In this document: positions 56,477-64,000 of the stretch, piece by piece
How the letters are laid out: the number at the start of each line of letters is the position of its first letter
Position numbering within the stretch: position 1 is the stretch's first letter
DNA from: Adiantum capillus-veneris
Taxonomy: Eukaryota > Streptophyta > Polypodiopsida > Polypodiales > Pteridaceae
Direction: 5' to 3'
Assembly (NCBI GenBank): GCA_014529385.2
Contig: CM043963.1
Location: 104,764,912-104,828,911 of the forward strand
Length of the DNA stretch: 64,000 nucleotides
Program-made: the position numbers and the translations under genes
The notes under the pieces: generated by a model
Database searches by the model: none
The model's input: only the letters and a program-made list of their open reading frames with translations
Told to the model about the DNA's origin: nothing

Positions 56477-56640
56477 GTTGCTGCCCAAGTAACCTATAGA
56501 AGGAGAGCCACATAAGTTCAAACTCGCTGCAGAAGTATACGAAAATGTGTACAATAGTATGCCAATAGTGATATAGGTTGCTGCCCAAGTATACGAAAAT
56601 GTGTACGATAGTATGCCAATAGTGATATAAGTTGCTGCCC
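56395..56640 (+). repeat. Tandem duplication of about 97 bp at the transposase 3' end
   Basis: GGAGAGCCACATAAGTTCAA...GTTGCTGCCCAAGTA occurs at about 56400-56494 and 56497-56590, with a third partial copy (from TATACGAAAATGTG) to 56642. Confidence 0.85.
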
Positions 56641-57794
56641 AAGTAACTTGTAGAAGTACCAGTAATTAGCTTCAAAGTACCATGCAACTATTCCACATGT
56701 GGTTTTTGTAGGAGCCTATCATAGGTTTCAAAACCTCTTGCAGGCCAGTCCAAATAAGCACTTGTAAACGCTTTTGTCTACCCGAGTAACAAAAATAGCA
56801 TTTTAATTTTGGAACATAAAGTACCTACCTGTCAGCCTAAAGTACCTTACAGGTAGTTCACAAGCACTTCTGTTTAAATATGTAGGAAACAAGCACTTCT
56901 AAAAGTTTATCTACTGGCCCAAAGTACCTTTAAGGTAGTCCTCAAGTGGTTTCTGTATGTTAACATATGTAAGTAACAAGCACTTGTAAAACCTTTTGTA
57001 TACCATCCCAAAGTACCTTCTATGTTCTTTACAGGTCTGACAACCAAAAGTACCTTACAGGTAGTTCACAGGTGGAAACTGTATTAAACTATGTAGGAAA
57101 CAATGACTTGTAAAAGTTGTTGTATGCCAGCCCAAAGTACCTTATAGGTTCTTTATAGTTCTGACAACCAAAAGTACCATACAGGTAGTTCACAGGTGGA
57201 AACTGTCTTAAACTATGTAGGAAACAAGGACTTGTAAAAGTTGTTGTATGCTAGCCCAAAGTACCTTATAGGTTCTTTACAAGTCTGACAACCAAAAGTA
57301 CCTTACAGGTAGTTCACAGGTGGAAATTGTATTAAACTATGTAGGAAACAAGGACTTGTAAAAGTTGTTGTATGCCAGCCCAAAGTACCTTATAGGTAGT
57401 CCCTGGATGGTTTTTGTACATAACAATCTGTTAAGTTTTGGTATGCCAACCCAAAGTACCTTACATTGTAACTGTCTTAAATTGGGAAACAATAACAAAA
57501 TCAGAAAAATAACACTCAATGCTTGGACACTTAAACAGTCTTAAACTACTTGAATCAGAAAAATAACACTTCAATGTTGGGACACAAAGATAGCGTATCA
57601 ACCAGTTGGAATATACTACATCTTCAACAATTTGACATCAAGTCATTACATGAGTTATAATGGCAATCAAAATGAAGCCAAAAAATTGGTTTCCACATGG
57701 AAAGTAGCATATAAATATACAAGGTTCTAGCACGGGTTTAGTTTAGTTACAAAAGGTACATAAAGGATCTGTCATCCTAAAAAATCAAGGGACG
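56641..57794. repeat. GTAC-rich minisatellite between the convergent genes
   Basis: Units of about 125 bp (starts near 57090, 57216 and 57341) with CAAAAGTACCTTACAGGTAG, AGGAAACAAGGACTTGTAAA and CCCAAAGTACCTTATAGG; looser copies run back to 56800. No coding. Confidence 0.75.
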
Positions 57795-58605
57795 TCATTG
57801 TCGCTTGCACTCTATGGGCATGAGCTGTGGCCCACATAAGTACGCATCATACGATGTCTTTTCAAACCCTTTTGCAATTGCTGTGAATACATACTTGTCG
57901 TCATCAGTAGGTTTTGGTTTGCTGAATGTGTCCGCCAAGGCACGGCGATCTGTAGCATGCTGCCACCCTTCTAGCCAGGCCTTTAGATCTTTTGACAAGT
58001 ATTGGTTGGAGCGGTGCTCAATACCAGGCACTATGATGTAAGTACCACAGGGATTATAATGACATTTATAGGAACTGTTATCAATTAAAAGGACATTGTT
58101 GGTATCATACCATTGCAACTTCGCCAAAAAATTCTGCAATACCTTGAAAAATGATGGTCTTCCACCACCAAAATAGTAATTGTCCACATCACATAACTGC
58201 TCTCCAACCCATCCACTAATATAACTGTGAACCTGGGGAAAACATCTTTGAATTCTTGAGCCCACTCTGCTGAGCATTGCACTGCTCCATATGTAGACAT
58301 TTGCCCATGTCACAACCCATGTAATAAAATCTTGTGCATCTTTCGGAACAAACAGGTACCTACCATCTGCGTCCTCATGCTTGAAAAATGATGTAGCTTC
58401 AATATCGAAGATAGATGAAGGGTCATACTTATTAGGTGTACATGTAAGACAAAGTACACCATTAAGATTTAATATGAGGGCTGATCGGGTTGGATCATCA
58501 TATGGCAAGGAGGAGATAGCTGGGGGAATGTACTTTGGGGGATCTCTGATGATGATGATTTCCTCTACGAGAAGCTTGAGGGTCCCCTTTTCCTTTGGAC
58601 ACTCT
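57795..58605 (-). pseudogene. NIF/FCP1-type (HAD family) phosphatase domain, accessory gene 3' exon
   Basis: Exon starts after an acceptor TTTTACAG at 58606 and runs open to the stop. It follows the NLI-interacting-factor pattern: SALILNLNGVLCLT (motif I, normally D-x-D/N-G), VYIWSSAMLSRV (motif II, W-S-S-A) and VLLIDNSSYKCHYNPCGTYI (motif III), with about 55 and 80 residues between them. The nucleophile Asp of motif I is Asn here (AAT, one base from GAT), so this copy should lack catalysis. Relatives dephosphorylate RNA polymerase II CTD or other phosphoproteins. Why a transposon would carry one is unknown. Confidence 0.65.
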
Positions 58606-58760
58606 GTAAAAGATAGCATCCAACATTGAAAAATAAACACGAGGCAATATTTGACATAAAAGCGACAAAAACATAGAGGCCGACAAAAACATAGACATTG
58701 CGCTTATGAAACATAAAAGCGACAAAAACATAGAGGCCGACAAAAAAGTTTCTTTTGCAT
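58606..58760 (-). other. Accessory gene intron with a short tandem repeat
   Basis: Two copies of ATAAAAGCGACAAAAACATA with flanks (about 58658 and 58715). The donor was not fixed with certainty. Confidence 0.45.
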
Positions 58761-59001
58761 TCAAAATCAAGAATCACAGATTCTTGTATTACAATTGAAG
58801 AGTCACAATTTCTTGCAAACTCGAGGCTTGGGGGGTGGGAAACACTAGAAGGATTGCGGAGGGGAGTACTCTTTGTGGGAGTCTTCTTCACGGCAAGAGG
58901 TGATCTGGGTGCTTCCCTCTCTCCCATATCTCCATCTGCATGATGAGCATGCTGCTTTGAACGTGTGGACTCCGAAGGTCTATTCTTTTTGGAAGGTCCA
59001 C
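58761..59001 (-). pseudogene. Accessory gene Ser/Lys-rich exon
   Basis: Reads GPSKKNRPSESTRSKQHAHH, PLAVKKTPTKSTPLRNPS and SHPPSLEFARNCDSSIV. It has no domain and is likely a flexible, possibly nuclear linker. The 5' boundary follows acceptor TATGACATAG at 59002; the phase agrees with the exon before it. Confidence 0.55.
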
Positions 59002-59078
59002 CTATGTCATAAAACAACACATCAGCCCCATGTAGACATTGCATAGAAGTTGACAAGTCCAATACCATTACCACTTAC
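59002..59078 (-). other. Accessory gene intron (77 bp, GT-AG)
   Basis: Minus strand GATG/GTAAGTGG donor and GACATAG/GTGG acceptor. Joining keeps the reading frame. Confidence 0.65.
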
Positions 59079-59861
59079 CATCACCATTTTTCTTGCGCTT
59101 CTTTGACACCTTCACCATGTCACTCTGAAAGATGGGAGAATCTAGATTCTCATCACCAGCTACCATGCACTGCACTGCATCCACTCCCTCTTGCGCTATT
59201 GCCTCCACATTGTCAACTGTTGCATCTTCCTTTGGACTGCTTTCGCTTGGTTGTGGCTCAACTGCTGCTGTGCTTGCATGGGGGTCTACCTTCACAAATG
59301 GAGTGCGCACACTGGAGTACACACTATGGGCTTCAGGAGTAGCTTGTAGCACAACCTTTGGCACGTCATCCTGTATCGGCACCACACAAGGAATATGGCC
59401 AGAACCTGCAATCACATCAGTGAAGTTCAGGCTTGTGCAATCAGCAGATACTTGAAGGCAACCTGAACTGTTCTTGGATTTATATGAGATTGGAAGCAAC
59501 TGCAACCAACCTGTATGCAGGAGCATTGATTTCAGTGAATTTGGAATACTACTCTTGCAAGAGGCGTCCGCACATACCGTCTCTGATCCAAGCCAGGCAG
59601 CAAAACACGGAGCATGGTATGCATGACCACATGCTAGCGTGTATACACAAACCACATGGGAAGCCATAAATGCAAGCCGCATGCATCACATAGTCCTGGA
59701 ACAGAGAATGTAGCCTGCAAGTGGCTCAAGTGCTGGCCAGCTGTCGGAAGCAGTAGCATTGTGTCACCAACCTTCACCTGCTCCAACATGCTCTCACAAA
59801 AGTTGATATGTTGCACACACGTACTCGCTGATGCTTCCAAGTCAGTCACTTCTTTATGCAT
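59079..59861 (-). pseudogene. RING-H2-like domain exon of the accessory gene
   Basis: Frames 59634-59861 and 59068-59682. A Cys pair CDACG in the first is followed by LACGHAYHAPCFAAWLG in the second, then CADASC: a C-x2-C, C-x-H-x2-H-x2-C, C-x4-C order close to RING-H2 with a non-standard last pair. A 1-nt frameshift around 59650 separates the halves. The rest is a long acidic and Ser-rich region ending in KVSKKRKKNGDG, a likely nuclear signal. Upstream TDLEASASTCVQHINFCESM is a short helical stretch. Confidence 0.5.
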
Positions 59862-59899
59862 GACAAATGAAGAACAAAAGGCCCACAGGGATTAGATAT

Positions 59900-60960
59900 G
59901 AGAAGCACCATTACAGCCCAAAGTAACATGACAAGTACCTTTAACAAAAAAAACTACCATAAAAAAGTACTTTGGATACTCCAAAAAAGTGCCAAGGCAA
60001 TTAGAAACACCATGGCAGGTAGAAAAGTACCTTGGACACTACCACCATAACAGAAAACTGCCATTGCATTAAAAACATCAAGGCAAAAGCTATTACCATA
60101 ACAGGAAAGACTATCATGATAAAAAAGCCACCATGACCAAAAACAAAGTACAATGACAGGTTTCTTGGACACTACACACTAATTAGCAATGACCGTACAA
60201 CCACCTTAATAGAAAAAACTACCTTTACAAGTACCTTGGGCACAACCACCATAGCAAACAAACTTCCTTAAAGAAACAATCAACCATAACAGAAAAAACC
60301 ATGAAAAAGTACCTTGGGCATTGCCACCATAACAGACATGGCTTTCCAAAAAACCTCTAAGGTAATGACATATACCATGGATAGTAGAAAAGTACCTTGA
60401 GCACTACAACAATAGCAAAAGAAAAGTACCATAGTAGGAAATACTACCATGAAAAAAACACCACCATGATCAAAAGAAGTACCATGACAGGCATTTTGGC
60501 CATTACATGATACCTCAAAAAATAGCCATGACCCCTGCACCTGTCATGGTAGAAAAAACTACCATGACAAGTACCACAATAATAGACAAACTTCCATGGA
60601 AAAAACAAACACTCATAGAAAAAAAAACCACCATGGAAAAGTACTTGGTCAATGTCACCGTAACGAAAAGAAAGCCATGTAAAAAGAAACTACCATGTCA
60701 AGTACCTTGGGCACTATTACCATGATAGAACCCCACAATAGAGAAAACTACCATGTCAGGTAGGTTGGGCACTTAGCACCATAACAGAAATAATTGGCAT
60801 GACAAAAACAACCATCTAAATAGAAAAGAGTACCATGTCAAGTACCTAGGGCATTACCACATAAATAGAAATAACTGGCATGGCAAAAAAACCACCTAAA
60901 TAGAAGAGAGTACCATGTCAAGTACCTAGGGCATTACCACATAAACAAAAATCCTGCCTT
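59900..60960 (-). repeat. GTAC-rich minisatellite, probable accessory gene intron
   Basis: Many degenerate copies of AGTACCTTGGGCA-TACCACCATAACAGAAA and ACCATGACAAGTACC. No coding. It lies between the coiled-coil exon and the RING-like exon. Confidence 0.65.
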
Positions 60961-61866
60961 GACTTGGTCGACACATACCTGGAGATGATCCACCTCATCT
61001 CTTATGTTCGAGCTGCTTGCATCGGCCCCAAGAGCTGTGAGTGCACTAGTTAGAGCAGCCATCTTGCCTTCAATCACCAAAAAATCACTGTCAGTATCGA
61101 CAACTCCCTTCATGCTAGACTGCAATATCTGGAGCTCTTGCAATTTCCCCTGAAGCACTGCCGCGGCTGAAGATGTCCCTTGTATCTTCCACATATTTTG
61201 GTTCCTATCTTGTAGCTCTACTCTCACATTATCCAATGTTGTGTTCAAAACCTTTAATGCATCCCTTTTTGCATCCAGAATCTGCTCCACCTGTGCTTTT
61301 ACTTGTTGGTTTATAAAGGAGGCACTAACTAGAGAAGTGCTGCCAGATAAGAGAGCATTTTGCCCACTTTTCTAACTTGCCCCGACATTGTCAAGACGAA
61401 GGGGCTGAAGTGATGTCCCCTCATTATTCTCCATCCAATTTCTTACTTTCTTGTCAATGCCACCCGGAAGCTTCTTGCAATGGTCCAAAACCTGTTCACC
61501 AAAAGCAGCCCATGCAACCTTTCGACTTGCAGGATCTTGCCAAGCAGTTGGGCATCGCTCGAACACAAACAATGTTGCAAACTTTTGTGTGATCCTTTTG
61601 TTTGGCTGGCATGCATTGGTAGACTTTGTGAAATAGTAATCTGCATTCATCTACAAACTCAGGTCGCATCATATGCAAAGAGTTTTTAGAGCCCTTCTCC
61701 CTTTTCTTCATGATGACTGACAACCAATCCTAATCTGTGACATCAGCCTCACCAAGGTGCTGGTAGAGCTTTCCCTCCAATCTTAAGCCATACTCCTCAT
61801 GCAACTCCTCTCATGTGTAGCAAAATCGAGTTTGCTTAGGGTATTGAATCCTCCAGGAAGATCTTG
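60961..61866 (-). pseudogene. Accessory gene N-terminal exons (coiled coil)
   Basis: From the acceptor at 61867 the phase set by exon 1 reads RIQYPKQTRFCYT, stop, EELHEEYGLRLEGKLYQHLG, stop, DWLSVIMKKREKG and PEFVDECRLLFHKVYQ. After a frame change near 61645 come RITQKFATLFVFERCPTAWQ, VAWAAFGEQVLDHCKKLPGG and a TAG at 61372. A coiled coil follows (EQILDAKRDALKVLNTTLDN to LQGKLQELQILQSSMKG), ending about 60960. No catalytic domain is seen. Three stops and a frameshift mean this copy makes no full protein. Confidence 0.5.
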
Positions 61867-61954
61867 CTGCAAACCACATTTGACATAGTAAACAAACATA
61901 AACAAATAGTGAAAAGACCATTTCTACAATTGAAGAGACAAAGTTGATATGTAC
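61867..61954 (-). other. Accessory gene first intron (88 bp, GT-AG)
   Basis: Minus strand GCATTG/GTACATATC donor, TTTGCAG/CAAG acceptor. The joined phase gives a long reading frame broken only by point stops. Confidence 0.65.
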
Positions 61955-62063
61955 CAATGCTTTTGTCGCCGATAGTTTCAGACTTTATGCCCAATGTTGT
62001 GGAGCTCCTAAGCTTGCTACTGGATGAAAGCATGCTAGCTGAACCACCACTAGTTACTGCCAT
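61955..62063 (-). pseudogene. Accessory gene first exon
   Basis: ATG at 62063, MAVTSGGSASMLSSSSKLRS then TLGIKSETIGDKSI. Ser-rich, no signal peptide. ATG chosen because it is the first in this open exon. Confidence 0.5.
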
Positions 62064-62169
62064 GGTGCACTTTCATGGTGGAGTCTTCATATCACTGTAA
62101 AAACAAAAAAAACACAATCCATGATTCACAATGTCCTCAAACAAACACATTGCTCAACTACAACAAAAG

Positions 62170-62184
62170 AGAGAGAGGGAGAGG

Positions 62185-62241
<57 letters not shown>
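62170..62241. repeat. (GA)n microsatellite
   Basis: GA repeats with small interruptions, main tract 62189-62241, near the right end of the transposon. Confidence 0.9.
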
Positions 62242-62245
<4 letters not shown>

Positions 62246-62558
62246 GGGGGATTACAGTACTCGGTGAAGATTGAGGTCGCACAGAGAGGGTAGGCATCCG
62301 CAGTTCTTCCTCGCTCTGTTCATGCAGGGTGCATGAAGATGGAGTAGCGTGTGGGTAGCTTCCTGCTGTGTAGAATGGCATGCAAGAGAAGTCACAATCA
62401 CCCTCTACCCGTAAACAATGTTCAAAAAATGATGGCATTCTTGAAGTGGCGGCATTTTCCATTTCTTGCAATTTTCCACGTCCTCGATAAATTATCTGAA
62501 GGGATCAAATAAAACTTGAGAAGTACTTCGAAAAACACCTAGAAAAGCCCTTAAAATT
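62242..62558. other. Subterminal non-coding region of the transposon
   Basis: Nothing recognised apart from weak promoter-like AT content upstream of the accessory gene. Confidence 0.4.
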
Positions 62559-62582
62559 GATCACCATTTCATGTTTTCACCC
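62559..62582 (-). repeat. Right terminal inverted repeat
   Basis: GATCACCATTTCATG then TTTTCACCC, complementary to the left end; flanked by ATA. Confidence 0.6.
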
Positions 62583-63503
62583 ATAGACTTTATAGAATTT
62601 GCTTAAATCCTGAAAAGTGCACATTCATGGGTAGACAAGGAAAAGTTCTTGGACATATAGTGTCTAAAAATGGCATAGCTGATATTGAGAAGATTCATGT
62701 CATTGCTGATTTGCCTAGACCAACAACAGTCAAAGCGGGTACAAGCCTTCATGGGACATTGTGGATATTACCGACGGTTCATCTACATATACGCTATAAT
62801 TGCAAAACCCATGTATAGCTTGATTACACACTTTGAATTGACCGAGGCATGTGAAGAATCCTTCATGAAGCTTAAGCAAGCTCTCACCTCCGCTCCAATA
62901 TTGAAAGCACCAGATTGGAATAAGGTATTCCACGTACATGTAGATGCTTCCAATTTTGCTATTGGTTGTATACTAGCTCAACCAGGAGATGGGAAAATTG
63001 AATTTTCTATTTCTTATGCTAGCCAACAATTGAACATGGCCAAAAAGAATTACACCACCACCGAAAGGGAAGAATTAGGAATGATCTATGCCATTAAAAA
63101 GTATAGACATTACCTATTGGCCAACAAGTTTGTGCTCTTTGTGGACCACCAAGCTTTGTTGTATTTGGTCAACAAGCCATGCAACAAAGGAAGAATAGTG
63201 AGATGGTTCATCATTCTTCTCAAATTTGATTTCATTGTGGTTATTAAAAAAGGAACTACACATCAACGAGCAGATCATTTGTCAAGGATTGTTTCAGAAG
63301 AATCACCTAAAGGGGTAGATGATGATCTACCAGATGTCTATTTGTTCTCTGTGGAAATGATACCTAGATGGTCGAAAAACATTGTGTCATTGATGACAGT
63401 AGCTCAAGTGGATTCACAAATACCACTTCCTATCACAGTCGGATTAATCGAGCAATTGGCTATGTATCAATTACTAGCTGGTAGGCTATACAAAAGAAAT
63501 TGA
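62583..63503 (+). pseudogene. Outer Ty3 RT end and RNase H
   Basis: ICLNPEKCTFMGRQGKVLGH and PRPTTVKA (RT thumb) run in one frame, then QAFMGHCGYYRRFI in the next (1-nt shift near 62735). RNase H of the Ty3 type: FHVHVDASNFAIGCILAQPG (Asp), YTTTEREELGMIYAIKKYRH (Glu), FVLFVDHQALLYL (Asp), TTHQRADHLSR. It ends at a TGA at 63501-63503, before the integrase zinc domain. Confidence 0.85.
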
Positions 63504-64000
63504 GACAGGATGTTGCTCTTATGCATCAATCCTTAAGAAAAAGAACAGTACCTAAGTCAAGCACATGTTACCATAGTAGGACTTCACTTTGCGGAAGACC
63601 AGACTATGCAATAATCTTGAAACTTGGAGTATTTTGGCCGACTATGAGGAGAGATGTTAGATCTTTTGTAAAGGATTTTCCTCAATGTCAAAAACAAACA
63701 CCCATACCTCATGTAACATTGTTTCAAATGTCACCTGTTCTTAAGTGGAGTAACTATCTAGTTACTTACTTATCAAACCGAACATTCCCTGAGGATATGA
63801 GTAAATGTCGTCAAAGAGCAATTGAAACTGAAGCAAGAGACTATGCTCTTATTGGGAACCAATTGTATTCAAGAGGTAAAGATCAAAATTTGCGTCTCTG
63901 TGCAAATGAAGACGAGCATATTTCGATTATAGAACAAGCACATGCTGGATTAGCTGGAGGTCACTTTTCTAGTGAGACCACTGCAAGAGCGATCTTGATG
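63504..64000 (+). pseudogene. Outer Ty3 integrase N-terminal region with two zinc-domain copies
   Basis: Runs off the window. First H2C2-like block: SQAHVTIVGLHFAEDQTMQ (H-H part), then in another frame ILKLGVFWPTMRRDVRSFVK with DFPQCQK, where the first Cys is Phe. After about 75 residues comes ARDYALIGNQLYSRGKDQNL and a second block starting EQAHAGLAGGHFSSETTARA at the window edge. Integrase core lies outside. Confidence 0.65.

Larger units (their letters stand above)
52392..62582. mobile_element. 10.2-kb TIR DNA transposon with DDE-like transposase and phosphatase/RING accessory gene
   Basis: Inserted in the outer RT. The flanks show a 3-bp duplication ATA (52389-52391 and 62583-62585), and removing one copy restores the RT reading frame (FERY then ICLNPEKC). 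The ends are imperfect inverted repeats, GGGCTGAAAGCATG at the left and the complement of CATGTTTTCACCC at the right. Two convergent genes: transposase on plus (52932-56476) and a spliced multi-domain gene on minus (57795-62063). Their introns and the space between them contain GTAC-rich minisatellites. Both genes carry stops, so this copy is not autonomous. I cannot assign it to a named superfamily. Confidence 0.75.
28674..64000 (+). mobile_element. Large nested Ty3/Gypsy element (host of three insertions)
   Basis: 5' LTR, tRNA-Asp-type primer site and gag (29822-31351) are followed by pol in three pieces (44883-45153, 50336-52391, 62583-64000). The pieces are separated by a composite insertion, a young Copia and a TIR transposon. 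The order protease, RT, RNase H, integrase zinc domain is kept and the strand is constant. At each break the flanking pol frame resumes, so they are parts of one element. The 3' LTR lies beyond the window. The element is decayed by stops and frameshifts. Confidence 0.8.

Overview
The window looks like intergenic DNA from a large, repeat-rich land-plant nuclear genome. The evidence is plant-type Ty1/Copia and Ty3/Gypsy elements with tRNA-Met and tRNA-Asp style primer-binding sites, plant L1-like LINEs, a Tat-type Ty3 element with a second RNase H, GT-AG introns, and long (GA)n, (TC)n, (GT)n and poly-G/C tracts. Two DNA-transposon proteins resemble families I associate with mosses, lycophytes and ferns, so a fern or other non-seed plant is my best guess (inference only). 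I see no intact host gene, rRNA or tRNA gene. Nearly everything is mobile DNA in nested layers.

Layout. 1-1905: minus-strand LINE fragment. About 1900-3680: decayed minus-strand Copia. 3740-4620: degenerate repeats. 4974-8806: an LTR, a tRNA-Met primer site, a broken Ty3 gag, a polypurine tract and an LTR of another family. 8807-10092: non-coding DNA with G and GA tracts. 10093-22740: a minus-strand LINE (ORF2, then ORF1) interrupted at 13055-21517 by a young plus-strand Tat-type Ty3 element. 22786-23219: GT/GA arrays. 23379-26636: decayed MULE-like transposase gene. 27180-28673: minus-strand Ty3 pol remnant.

From 28674 to beyond the window end lies one plus-strand Ty3 element (LTR, tRNA-Asp type primer site, gag, protease, RT, RNase H, start of integrase). 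It is cut by three insertions: (1) a composite non-coding insertion at 31352-44882, itself carrying a Copia (38836-44060, target duplication GGCAG); (2) a very young Copia at 45154-50335 (227-bp LTRs with one visible difference, duplication ACTCT); (3) a 10.2-kb terminal-inverted-repeat DNA transposon at 52392-62582 (duplication ATA). At all three sites the flanking pol frame continues across the insertion.

The most interesting items are these. The 10.2-kb DNA transposon carries a DDE-like transposase gene facing a spliced accessory gene with an NIF/FCP1-type phosphatase domain and a RING-H2-like domain. The composite insertion contains an array of short stem-loops whose arms differ between copies yet stay complementary. 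The Tat element has two tandem, mutually similar 70-codon reading frames ahead of gag. The youngest Copia carries a Glu-to-Lys change at its third integrase catalytic residue. All alignments, counts and identities were made by eye.
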